Shown: positions 41,999-49,830 of the stretch, in pieces
How the letters are laid out: every line of letters begins with the position of its first letter
How positions within the stretch are numbered: position 1 is the stretch's first letter
Program-made: the position numbers and the translations under genes
The notes under the pieces: model-generated
Told to the model about the DNA's origin: nothing
Databases searched by the model: none
The model's input: only the letters and a program-made list of their open reading frames with translations
Assembly (NCBI GenBank): GCA_963774555.1
Contig: CAVZFL010000001.1
Coordinates: forward strand, 1,054,001 to 1,118,000
DNA length: 64,000 bases
Reading direction: 5' to 3'
DNA from: VRUE01 sp963774555
Lineage (GTDB): Bacteria > Actinomycetota > Thermoleophilia > Solirubrobacterales > 70-9

Positions 41999-42684
41999 GG
42001 CCGGGCCGGGGATCCTTCGTTGAACGAGGGTGGAGTGAGGCGCAGCGTGGCGGCATCCTGGACGTTCGCCGAGGCGTACGAATCCGTCACCGGCGTATGT
42101 TCCGGGGCAGCCTTGAGGCCTGCGCGAATCTCGACCGTGAGCGCCGCTTCGCCTTCGCTCAAAGGCGTCGGCTGCGACGTTTCGGAGATCGTGCCGCCGG
42201 AGTACTTGTAGTAGCTGAAGATCGAGCTGCTCGGTGGGATTGGGCTAACGGCGGTCAGCAGGGTCTTGGTCGAACTTGGCGTTGCTTCGTTGAAGGTCCA
42301 GTTGGGCGCCGTGCCGCCGTTCGACGCGTAGTCGGACTGGGAGAGGGTGCTGCCGCTGAGGCTGATCACGCTGAGCACCGGCGTTGGGGAAACTGCCGAT
42401 CCGGTCTGATGGATGAAGCGAAGCGAATTGCCCGTGCTTTCTTTCCGCACCGGCGCGATTTCCGGCGTGACGCAGGCGGAGTGGAGCTCTTCCATCAGCT
42501 TGCCGAGCGCGAGGCGGGCGCGCTGGGTCGCTTCGACCCGGGCGTCGACCCTGGCGGTGCCGTGCATGGTCGTCATGATCGCCATCGTCAGGGCGGAGAT
42601 GATGATCAGGCCGGTCATCAGCGCCACCATCAGCTCGACCAAAGTGGTGCCGCTCTCATCCCGGATCTGGCCGGCGAGGTTCAC
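41989..42684 (-). CDS. Minor pseudopilin PilW-like
   Basis: A 231-residue minor pilin. The leader MNLAGQIRDESG is followed by TTLVELMVALMTGLIIISALTMAIM, with Glu at mature position 5 (Glu17). The helical stalk RVDARVEATQRARLALGKLMEELHSACV is typical of PilW/PilJ components. The remaining beta-rich domain is unremarkable. The start GTG 42684 overlaps the end of the pilV-like gene by four bases, so the pseudopilins are probably made together and form the tip-priming complex. Confidence 0.85.
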   Translation of the reverse strand: MNLAGQIRDESGTTLVELMVALMTGLIIISALTMAIMTTMHGTARVDARVEATQRARLALGKLMEELHSACVTPEIAPVRKESTGNSLRFIHQTGSAVSPTPVLSVISLSGSTLSQSDYASNGGTAPNWTFNEATPSSTKTLLTAVSPIPPSSSIFSYYKYSGGTISETSQPTPLSEGEAALTVEIRAGLKAAPEHTPVTDSYASANVQDAATLRLTPPSFNEGSPARPCA

Positions 42685-44025
42685 GGACAGCCCCCAGACG
42701 AGGTGCCGCTGGACAGGTTGATGGTTTCGGCTTTGCTCGACGTGAAGCTCTGCACGGCGACGTGTTCAGCGATCTTGTATCGCGTGTTGCCGGAGATCGA
42801 CGCCGAGGCGCAGATCTTGTAGGTCCCGTAGGGAAGTCCGTATTCCGGTTTGCCGTTCGAAGCGTTGCTCTGGTGACCGTTCACTTCGCTTATGTATTCG
42901 CGCCGCAGGTAGGTATTTTTCGATTTTGCAGTTCTCGTCGGTAATCGCGATTTTGGCCCCGCTGATTACCGAGCTGCCGTTCTTGACCGTCACTTCGAGC
43001 GAGGGCACTTTCAGTTTCAGCGTCGCGGCCGTCGTGTTCGGACTGAGGGTCACGCTTCCAAGCCCTTCCCCGCTGCCGGGGTTGTTCACTTCGCAGGCGC
43101 CGGCGTAAACGCTGTCGGGGCTGGTGAAGGGGAAGATCGGCGTGGCGGTGATTTTCGATTCCCGCGCTTTTGTCGGCGTCCAGTACGGTTTCGCCGGGTT
43201 CATCAGGGTGTTGAAGACGAGCACCGAGTCGACTTTCGCCGCTTCGAAGCTCCCGCTGCTGCCGATCCTGTTTTCGAATTCGACCGGTAGCGTCGCCCCG
43301 TAGTCGAGTTCGATCGGCAGGGTGTTGGTGCCGCCGGCGATGACGCTGGTTTTCTGCGCTGCCGCGGCTTCGCCGTGCCTGTCGACCAGGCCGGAGGCGC
43401 TGGGGACGACTTCGTAGTTGCCGGCCGGCAGGTCGGCGAAGTTGGCGCAGCCGGTGGAGTCGGTCGTGCCGCTGAAGCTGCCGACGCCGCTGCCGGAGAG
43501 GCCGATGCCGGAGAGCGGCTGTGCGGCGGCGTTTTTGGTCGTGACCAGCAGCGTGCCGTGGTTGGGGTCGAGCGAGCCGTTCGACGGCGAGACGATGCTC
43601 TGCACGACGACCGGCTGCGTGCTGCCGGGCCAGCTCGTGGTCGAGGTGATCCGCACGTAGTCAGCCGATGTTTCTCCCGACGTGCAGGAGGAGGGCTGGG
43701 CGCTGCCGTTGCTGACGAAGACGCCCTGCGATTTGACCGTGAACTGGCTTTTGTCGAGGGTGACGGTCCTGGTCTGTTCGAGCCGGTTGAGGGCGCTCAG
43801 CCGCATCGAGCGCAGGCGCGCCTGGTCTTCCTGGGCGATCGCGTAGGCCTCGGAGTGGCGGCGCTCGGCGGCGGCCGAGCGGGTGGTTGCCTGCAGCAGC
43901 GCCATCACCCCGGCGGCGACGATGGACAGGATCAGCGCGCTGACCAGCACCTCGATCAGGGCGAATCCCTCTTGGCCATGCGGCGTCCTGCGCCTGGGCG
44001 GCGTCATGCAAGGTCCATCGGACAT
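42681..44025 (-). pseudogene. Minor pseudopilin PilV-like with Cna-B-like insert, frameshifted near 42910
   Basis: About 445 residues when the frame is restored. The leader ends GQEG, then FALIEVLVSALILSIVAAGVMALLQ with Glu at mature position 5. An Ig/prealbumin-like segment (GTLLVTTKNAAAQPLSGIGLSGSG..GCANFADLPAGNYEVVPSASG) resembles Cna-B/carboxypeptidase-regulatory domains. Near 42910 the - strand reads TACCTACC; removing one TACC restores EKYLRREYISEVNGHQSNASNG and continues to the stop at 42681. As written, the first frame runs out of family sequence there. The start is ATG 44025, or ATG 44007 with GGA upstream. It heads the - strand pilus operon. Confidence 0.78.
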
Positions 44026-44088
44026 CGGGCGACTTGGCTTTAACGCTTGCGGGCGCGGCAGACGGCCATTTAGCGCCGGATGGCCAAA

Positions 44089-44119
44089 ACTTCAGTAAGT
44101 GAAGCGAGATCGGTACACT
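44089..44119 (+). promoter_or_regulatory. Operator box shared with 19835 and possible hxlR promoter
   Basis: ACTTCAGTAAGTGAAGCGA (44089-44107) matches ACTTCAGAAACTGAAGCGA at 19835-19853 at 17 of 19 positions. A -10-like TACACT follows at 44114-44119, with TTCAGT 17 bases upstream as a weak -35. The site lies between the divergent pilV operon and hxlR, so it could govern both. Confidence 0.6.
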
Positions 44120-44161
44120 CGCCATAGCGAGGCAATCGACACAACCGCCCGCTTTTAGCCG

Positions 44162-44521
44162 ATGAGCGCTGTTTCCAACTCCCGCTGTCCCGTCTGCCGC
44201 ACGGCTGAAGTCGTCTGCGGCAAGTGGACCCTCCTCGTCATTCGCGACCTGGCCGAAGGGTCTAGTCGCTTCTGTGAGCTGGAGCGCTCGCTGGAGGGGA
44301 TCAGCCCGCGCACGCTCTCGCTGCGACTGCGGGCGCTGGAAGAGGAGGGCATCGTCGAGCGGCACACCTTCCCCGAGGTTCCGCCGCGGGTCGAGTACGC
44401 GCTGACCGAGAAGGGCGAGGCGCTGGTCCCCCTGGTCGAGGACATGCGCCGCTACGGAACCCGCTGGCTCTTCGAAGAAGAAGAGACCCCCGGCGCCCGG
44501 CGCGCCCCCGCCGCCGTCTAA
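44162..44521 (+). CDS. HxlR-family winged-helix regulator
   Basis: A 119-residue HxlR protein. CPVCRTAEVVCGKWTLLVIRDLAEGSSRFCELERSLEGISPRTLSLRLRALEEEGIVERHTFPEVPPRVEYALTEKG is close to the family consensus. The early cysteines (Cys9, Cys12, Cys19) may sense oxidants or electrophiles, as in some HxlR/QorR proteins. It is divergent from the pilus operon and has the box at 44089 in its promoter. The same box near yihY and rpoD suggests a small regulon. It ends just before a pair of hairpin repeats. Confidence 0.92.
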   Translation: MSAVSNSRCPVCRTAEVVCGKWTLLVIRDLAEGSSRFCELERSLEGISPRTLSLRLRALEEEGIVERHTFPEVPPRVEYALTEKGEALVPLVEDMRRYGTRWLFEEEETPGARRAPAAV

Positions 44522-44527
44522 ACCGCT

Positions 44528-44640
44528 GCGGTCGTAGTTGTCTCCGCATAGCGAGGGGAAGTGCGACCGCAACGCCGGGCTCTGTGGCAAGGAGCCATTG
44601 CGGTCGTAGTTGCCGCCGCATAGCGGCGAGAAGTGCGACC
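44528..44640. repeat. Pair of GTCGCACTT-type hairpin repeats
   Basis: Copy 1 (44528-44570) and copy 2 (44600-44640) read GCGGTCGTAGTT...AAGTGCGACC, with inner TATGCGGAGACAA-like and TATGCGGCGGCAA-like cores on the - strand. The same two core types occur as a pair at 57157-57269. A further hairpin (CTCCTGC/GCAGGAG) lies at about 44651-44681. This fills the 189 bases before the next gene, with no coding signal. Confidence 0.8.
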
Positions 44641-44710
44641 GGGTCGGGGCTCTCCTGCAAGGCGCCGTGCAGGCGCAGGAGCGCCGTGCGTGGGGCGGAA
44701 GGTCGGGGGC

Positions 44711-46306
44711 GTGCACGATCGGCTGCTCAACGATTCGCTGACCCGCCTTGCCTCCGAGGCGGCGATCAGGCTCAGCTCGCTGGTCGCCGGTGGCGACCAG
44801 ATCCCCTTCGACGTCGACGCTGAGAACGGCGACGACTCGCTCTTCTACAGCTACCAGCCGCTGACCTCGCGCTACGTCCGCGAGCGTGACACCGAGCTGC
44901 GTGGCCTGCCCGCCTTCGGGCCCGCCCGCGACTCGGTCGCCGCTGCCGGCATCGCCGCCGCCTACCTGGAAGCGCGCGGCGAGCAGGTTCCGACCGATCC
45001 GGGCGAGCGCGCCGCCCAGATGCTGATCGCCTTTCTCGCGTCTCTTTGGGAGGGATGCACCGAACTCGCCCTCGACCACGAGCGGCTGCAGAACGCCCTC
45101 GCCATCCTCGAGGCCGAGACCCGCGGCGCCGAGGAGGCAGATGTCCTTATTGCCCCGCTGGTCGGGCTGCGTATGCCGCTGCCGCGCCTGCAGCTTCCCC
45201 ACGGCGTGCAGGTGATCCGCGCCGACGCGATCGAGGCCCCGATCGAGGCGATGCGCAGCGAGGGCATGGGCCGCGCTGCCTGGGAGCCGCAGTTCCTCGC
45301 CCTCGCCGAGCAGGGTGAGGGTGCCGAGAGCGCCGAAGCGGCGATGCACCAGCTGCGCGAGCTGATCAGCGTCATGCACCTCTTCAAGCCGGGCAGCGTC
45401 GGCCTCGGCCCCTACGCTTTCGCCCCGACCGGGGAGGGCCGCTGGGCCCGCCTCGCCACCGGGGCACCAGCCACCCGCCCGGGTGGCTATGAGCTGGACG
45501 AGTCCGAAGCGGTCGAGCTGGCCGAGTTCGCCGCCACCCTGGAGGCCCGCCCCGACCCCGACGGCGCCCTTGCCTGGGCGGTCGGTCGCTTCGAGCTGGG
45601 CTGCGGGCGCGAGAGCGCGCTGGAGGGGCTCAGCGACCACCTGCTTGCGCTGCGCGCGGTGCTCGACGGCCAGGGGCCGGTTGGCGCCTCGCTGCCGATG
45701 CGCGCCTCGGCGCTGATCGCTGACGAGACCTTCGACCGGATCGAGGCCCGCGAGCAGATCGAGCACGCGCTGGAGCTGGAGCGGGCGCTGATGAACGGCG
45801 CTCCCTCGGTCCCCGGCCTCGCCCTGGCGAGCTGGATCGAGGAGGGCGTGCGGCGCATCCTTCGCGACGCCGCCCTCGGCGAGCTCAGCGACGATCTCAA
45901 CACCGCCGCCGAGGAGACCCTGATCGCCGCCGGCCTCGAGGGCGGCGACGGGACGATCGTCGCTACGCCTTCAGAGTGGGAGATACCCGAGACCGGAGAG
46001 GTGGAGGAGACAGTGACCGTACACCGCAGGCCAGAGCCCGAGCCAAGCCACGAGCACGATTCGCAGGAGACGCGCATCCTCGAGCCGATCCCCGGCGAGG
46101 GCGAGATCCGCATCACGGCGACGCCCTGGCTGGACGAGGTCGAGGCGCCCGAGAGCACCCTCGACTTCCCCGCCATCGACGGCGACGTCCAACACCGCGA
46201 GCGCATCGACACCCCCCGCGTCCGCCACCTCTTCCCGGTCCCCGAGGACGCCGACTGGGCTGTCCGCGAGCTCAACTACGACCACTACGGTCGCCACGCC
46301 AGCTAG
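44711..46306 (+). CDS. Hypothetical protein, 531 residues, acidic C-terminus
   Basis: No family is recognised. The N-terminal ~420 residues look helical and Ala/Leu/Glu-rich, with a central QQ-free segment (LQLPHGVQVIRADAIEAPIEAMRSEGMGRAAWEPQFLALAEQ) and a HEPN-like helical pair near REQIEHALELERALMNG. The last ~110 residues are disordered and acidic (EETVTVHRRPEPEPSHEHDSQETR) and end in DADWAVRELNYDHYGRHAS. There is no signal peptide or membrane helix, so it is probably cytosolic. I chose GTG 44711; the frame is open further up but runs into repeat DNA. An IS481-type element is inserted one base after its stop codon. Confidence 0.7.
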   Translation: MHDRLLNDSLTRLASEAAIRLSSLVAGGDQIPFDVDAENGDDSLFYSYQPLTSRYVRERDTELRGLPAFGPARDSVAAAGIAAAYLEARGEQVPTDPGERAAQMLIAFLASLWEGCTELALDHERLQNALAILEAETRGAEEADVLIAPLVGLRMPLPRLQLPHGVQVIRADAIEAPIEAMRSEGMGRAAWEPQFLALAEQGEGAESAEAAMHQLRELISVMHLFKPGSVGLGPYAFAPTGEGRWARLATGAPATRPGGYELDESEAVELAEFAATLEARPDPDGALAWAVGRFELGCGRESALEGLSDHLLALRAVLDGQGPVGASLPMRASALIADETFDRIEAREQIEHALELERALMNGAPSVPGLALASWIEEGVRRILRDAALGELSDDLNTAAEETLIAAGLEGGDGTIVATPSEWEIPETGEVEETVTVHRRPEPEPSHEHDSQETRILEPIPGEGEIRITATPWLDEVEAPESTLDFPAIDGDVQHRERIDTPRVRHLFPVPEDADWAVRELNYDHYGRHAS

Positions 46307-46307
46307 A

Positions 46308-47335
46308 TGTAGTTCCTAACCACGTTGTTCATCCGGGCCTCCTTGAAGGCTGGGGGTGCTGAAGCCACCCAGATCAAGGAGGACACCGGATGAAGCTCCA
46401 CGCTAACGCCCGCACCTGCCCGAACAGCCGCAGGCTGCTGGTTCATCGCATCGAAGAGGAGGGCTGGTCGCTGATGGCAGCGGCCGAGGCCGCCGGCATC
46501 AGCGAGCGCAGCGCTCGCAAGTGGCGGGACCGCTGGCGAGAGGAGGGCGAGGCAGGCTTGCTCGACCGCTCCTCGGCACCCAAGCAGATTCCGCATCGCA
46601 CCCCCGAGGCGACCGTGAAGGCGATAGCGGCGCTGCGGCGATTGCGGATGACAGCGGCCGAGATCGCCGAGACCCTCGGCCTGGCGCTCTCGACGGTCTC
46701 GCTGTGGCTAAAGCGGATCGGACTCGGCAGGCGCAGCCGCCTCGAGCCGCCGGAGCCGCCCAACCGCTACGAGCGCTCGCGTCCGGGTGAGCTGATCCAC
46801 ATCGACGTCAAGAAGCTGGGTCGCTTCGGGGCGGCCGGCAAGCGGGTGATCGGCAACCGCAACGCCAGCGCCGGCTACGGCTGGGAGTGCTGTCACGTCT
46901 GTGTCGACGACGCCACGCGCCTCGCCTACGTCGAGGTCCTGCCCGACGAGCGGGGCGAGACCGCGGTCGGCTTCCTGCGGCGGGCGATCGCCTGGTTCGC
47001 CGAGCACGGGGTGTCGGTGGAGCGGGTGATGACCGACAACGGCTCTCCCTACCGCTCCACCGTTCATGCCCTCGCCTGTCGGGATCTCGGTATCCGCCAC
47101 CTGCGCACCCGGCCCTACAGGCCCCAGAGCAACGGCAAGGCCGAGCGCTTCATCCAGACAATGCTGCGGGAGTGGGCCTACGGGCGCATCTACGGCTCTT
47201 CAGCGGAGCGAGCCAGCCAGCTCGCCGGCTGGCTCGCTCCGCTGAAGAGCCGTAGAAAGCACGGCTCCCTCGGCCATCGCCCACCTGCTGCTCGCCTCAG
47301 TGAGCTTCAGGGGAACAACGTGCTTGGGAACTACA
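46308..47335 (+). mobile_element. IS481-family insertion sequence with 6-bp target duplication
   Basis: Terminal inverted repeats of about 23 bases start TGTAGTTCC at 46308 and end at 47335 (20 of 23 positions match). The element is 1028 bp and is flanked by the direct repeat GCTAGA (46302-46307 and 47336-47341). This fits the NCTAGN six-base target known for Bordetella IS481. The left copy contains the stop codon of the preceding gene. The transposase stop TAG comes from the right copy, outside the element. Confidence 0.93.
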
Positions 47336-47340
47336 GCTAG
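46390..47340 (+). CDS. IS481-family transposase
   Basis: A 316-residue DDE transposase. N-terminal helix-turn-helix domains (SLMAAAEAAGISERSARKWRDRWREEGEAGLLDRSSAP and AAEIAETLGLALSTVSLWLKRIGLG) precede the rve integrase core: ELIHIDVKKLG (first D), VMTDNGSPYRS (second D) and RPYRPQSNGKAERFIQTMLREWAYG (E). Near the C-terminus the expected WLxxYNxxRPH-type motif reads WLAPLKSRRKHGSLGHRPP. That altered stretch lies in one arm of a 30-bp perfect inverted repeat. The stop codon is supplied by the duplicated target DNA. Confidence 0.92.
   Translation: MKLHANARTCPNSRRLLVHRIEEEGWSLMAAAEAAGISERSARKWRDRWREEGEAGLLDRSSAPKQIPHRTPEATVKAIAALRRLRMTAAEIAETLGLALSTVSLWLKRIGLGRRSRLEPPEPPNRYERSRPGELIHIDVKKLGRFGAAGKRVIGNRNASAGYGWECCHVCVDDATRLAYVEVLPDERGETAVGFLRRAIAWFAEHGVSVERVMTDNGSPYRSTVHALACRDLGIRHLRTRPYRPQSNGKAERFIQTMLREWAYGRIYGSSAERASQLAGWLAPLKSRRKHGSLGHRPPAARLSELQGNNVLGNYS
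47189..47256. repeat. 30-bp perfect inverted repeat inside the transposase gene
   Basis: Arms 47189-47218 and 47227-47256 are perfectly complementary with an eight-base loop. This is very unusual within coding DNA. The right arm covers the codons where family members have an HYN-like motif, so that arm may be a copied-in inverted version of the left arm. Confidence 0.9.
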
Positions 47341-47403
47341 ACCGCCCGCCGACGGGCCGATTCCGGTCGATATGCGTCGGTTTTAGTCCCGTCGGCGGGC
47401 GGT
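47341..47403. terminator. 16-bp perfect hairpin between convergent genes
   Basis: Arms 47341-47356 and 47388-47403 (ACCGCCCGCCGACGGG and its complement) enclose a 31-base loop with a TTTTAG run. It directly follows the IS target duplication and precedes the stop of the convergent ArsA-like gene. It was probably the terminator of the gene at 44711 before the insertion separated them. Confidence 0.65.
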
Positions 47404-48556
47404 TTAGGCGCGACCCGCTGCCAGCTCGATTCGTTCCTCGTTGCTGGCGAATAGATAGCGGTTGATCTGGGCTAGGCCGGCTAGGTCGTGGACGTCCTCG
47501 TCGAGGTAGGGGACGCGGATTACGCCCTGGGTGCGGAGCTCGCGGGCGAGGCGCTCGATGTTGCGGGCGTCGCGCTCTGCCAGCGCCTGGTAGTCGGCGA
47601 AGTTCTCGCCCACCCGGTGGGCCAAGTCCTCGTCGCCGAGCTTCGCGGCCAGCGCCTGCTCCAACTCCTCGCCGTCGCCGCGCAGCTCCTCGGCCGGGTA
47701 GTGGACCTTGTTGACGATCACGCCGCCGAAGGGCAGCTTCGCCTCGACCAGCTTGCGGTGGAAGTAGACGGCCTCGTCGACCGGCTCGCCCTGGGGCCCG
47801 CAGACGACGAGGAAGCAGGTGCGGCGGTCGGCGAGCAGGCTGTTGACCCGCTTCGCTCGCGCCTGGAAGCCGTCGACCATGCCGCTGAAGGCGTTGAAGA
47901 ACTCGGCCAGGTCGGCCAGCAGGTCGAAGCCGACGATGCGCTTGAAGACCGAGAGGGCGATCGAGGTCGCCGCGCCCGGCCACCTTCGCCGCGATCCCGG
48001 TCGGCCGCATGAAGACGCGCAGCGAGCGACCTTCGATGAACTGGGTGAGGCGTTTGGGCGCGTCGAGGAAGTCGAGCGCGTTGCGGGTCGGTGGCGTGTC
48101 CAGCACGAGCAGGTCGAAGCGGCCCTAGGTGTGCAGCTCGAAGAGCTTCTCCATCGCCATGTACTCCTGCGAGCCGGCGAGCGCGTTGGAGATCTGCTGG
48201 TAGATGCGGTTGCCGAGCACGCGGTCGCGCGACTCCTCGTCGGGCGCCTGGCGGGCGACCAGCTCGTCGAAGGTGGCCTTGGCGTCGAGCATCATCGCCC
48301 ACAGCTCGCCCTCGATCTCGACCCCTTGGGCGGCGAAGAGCGCCGGGTCGACCTGTTTGGCCTCGTTGCCGAGCTCCTCCAGGCCGAGCGAGTCGGCCAG
48401 CCGCTTGGCCGGGTCGATCGTCAGCACGCAGACCTTGAGGCCGCGGGCCGCCATCCCGGTGGCGATCGCCGCCGAGGTCGTCGTCTTGCCGACGCCGCCC
48501 GAGCCGGCGCAGATGCAGATGTCCTTGCCCGCGAGGATCTCGCCGACCGCCGACAT
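47404..48556 (-). pseudogene. ArsA/GET3-family ATPase, broken by an amber stop and a frameshift
   Basis: About 383 residues when repaired. The N-terminal part (48556-48125) has the P-loop CAGSGGVGKTTTSAAIA, LTIDPAKRLADSL and FATFDEL-like helices, and ends FELHT at a TAG where GAG is expected. Reading on gives GRFDLLVLDTPPTRNALDFLDAPKRLTQFIEGR, then a one-base insertion near 47970, and then VDGFQARAKRVNSLLADRRTCFLVV to the end at 47404. It is preceded by, and overlaps by one base, a second ArsA-like gene. The pair resembles mycobacterial Rv3679-Rv3680. Consensus error is possible, but two different lesions also fit real inactivation. Confidence 0.8.
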
Positions 48557-49542
48557 CAGCCCAGCCTCCTCGCCAGCTGCCCGGCCTCGCCGACGCCCAG
48601 CTCGGGCTCGAAGAGGAAGGGAAGCGTCTTGACGGGAGCCTCGACCCGGCGGCGCAGGCGGGCGAGCTGGGCGCGCTGCGAGCGGGCCCGGCTCGACTCC
48701 GAGAGCGCCGCCCGGGCGGCGGCGCGAACCGCGCCGCTCTCCCCCGCCGCGATCTCGCCGAGCCGCTCCGCCTCCTCGCCGGAGAAGCGCTCGGGGTAGA
48801 CGCCGTTCATGTAGACGCGGTCGACGGCTACGCCGACCTCGGTGCGCAGGTCGTGCTCCAGCGCCGCCGTCTCGTTGACCGGCATCTCCTCGGGCAGGGC
48901 GACGATCGCCACGCCGGTGTGCTCGTGGTCGGTGATCAGGCGGTCGAGCTGCTGGGCTTGGGAGTGGATCGGGCCGACCCGGGCGATCGCGGCGAAGGTC
49001 CGCGGCGTCTGCAGGAAGCCGATCCCGTGCCCGGTGGCGGGCGCGTCGACGATCACCAGGTCGTACTTGCGCCCGCTCTTGACCTTGCGGTCGAGTTGGG
49101 CCAGCTCCCAGATCTTGCCGATCGTGACCAGCTCCTTCAGCCCGGGGGTGGCGGCGGCGAGGTAGTTGAAGATGCGGCTGCGGAAGAGCATGTCGCGCAT
49201 CGCCCGCACCTTCAGCTGCAGCAGCACGTACTCGCGCATCGACTCGTCGGGGTCGATCGAGATCGACCAGAGGTTGTCGGCCATCTCGACCTCGTGGAAG
49301 CCAACTTCGGTGTGCTCGAAGATGCGCGAGGCGTTCTCCTGGGCCGAGACCTCGCAGACGATCGTGCGCTTGCCTTCGGCTGCGGCGCGCAGGCCGAGGG
49401 CGACCGCGACCGTGGTCTTGCCGACGCCACCCTTGCCGGTGACGAAGACGAGTCGCTTGTCGAGAAGATCGGTTACCGGGTGATTCCTAGCAATTTCCGG
49501 GCGCGGCAGGAAAAGCGGGTGGTCATGCGAATACCCGCGCAA
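48556..49542 (-). CDS. ArsA/GET3-family ATPase
   Basis: A protein of about 305-328 residues with a deviant Walker A FVTGKGGVGKTTVAVALG near the start, switch-type VIVDAPATGHGIGFLQTPRTF and the adenine-loop region VYMNGVYPERFSGEE. It lacks the long arsenic-binding cysteines, as expected for the actinobacterial Rv3679-type members, which act with a sister ATPase in envelope or anion handling. The furthest start is TTG 49542, exactly back-to-back with the next gene; an internal start nearer VTDLLDKRLVFVTG is likely, because the lead shows no conserved pattern. It is coupled to the broken partner downstream by TGATG. Confidence 0.87.
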   Translation of the reverse strand: MRGYSHDHPLFLPRPEIARNHPVTDLLDKRLVFVTGKGGVGKTTVAVALGLRAAAEGKRTIVCEVSAQENASRIFEHTEVGFHEVEMADNLWSISIDPDESMREYVLLQLKVRAMRDMLFRSRIFNYLAAATPGLKELVTIGKIWELAQLDRKVKSGRKYDLVIVDAPATGHGIGFLQTPRTFAAIARVGPIHSQAQQLDRLITDHEHTGVAIVALPEEMPVNETAALEHDLRTEVGVAVDRVYMNGVYPERFSGEEAERLGEIAAGESGAVRAAARAALSESSRARSQRAQLARLRRRVEAPVKTLPFLFEPELGVGEAGQLARRLG

Positions 49543-49823
49543 TGGGATTCCTCAGCCGCAAGAACAAGTTCGCGTCCGCCCCTGTGGCCGATGAGCCGCA
49601 TCCGATCGTCGAGGAGCTGGAGGCGATGGAGGAGGCCGTGCCCGAGAGCGCCGGCGCCAGGCCTGCGGGTCCTGTCGCTGCAGGGGACCCACCACCCCCT
49701 GCGGTCGCTAAAGCGTCCTCGGGGGCGGTGTCCCCTACAGCGCCACCCGCGGGAGAGGCGGTTGTGTCCGACCCGCCCCGAGAGATTTATGCCGCGGGAT
49801 TTGCTGGCGCCATCCAGGCATGA
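49542..49823 (+). CDS. Small Pro/Ala-rich protein upstream of parA
   Basis: A 93-residue predicted protein with no recognised family. It begins MGFLSRKNKF and continues with acidic HPIVEELEAMEEAVPE, then a disordered Ala/Pro stretch. The DNA for ARPAGPVA (49655-49678) is nearly identical, and in the same reading frame, to a stretch in the ftsZ N-terminal extension (50690-50713). It ends seven bases before the parA GTG, so it is probably the first gene of a parA-ftsZ operon. Codon bias fits coding in the first half and is weaker in the repeat-like part. A membrane-binding or linker role is only a guess. Confidence 0.5.
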   Translation: MGFLSRKNKFASAPVADEPHPIVEELEAMEEAVPESAGARPAGPVAAGDPPPPAVAKASSGAVSPTAPPAGEAVVSDPPREIYAAGFAGAIQA

Positions 49824-49830
49824 GGTTGCT

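Noticed and set aside
43661..45766. 701-codon open frame on the - strand
   Set aside because: It crosses hxlR, the hairpin repeats and the 44711 gene in antisense. It has no motifs and its composition is typical of a GC shadow.
48556..49542. Arsenite efflux function for the ArsA-like pair
   Set aside because: No ArsB/Acr3, ArsR or ArsC gene is nearby, and the metalloid-binding cysteine cluster of classical ArsA is not visible.
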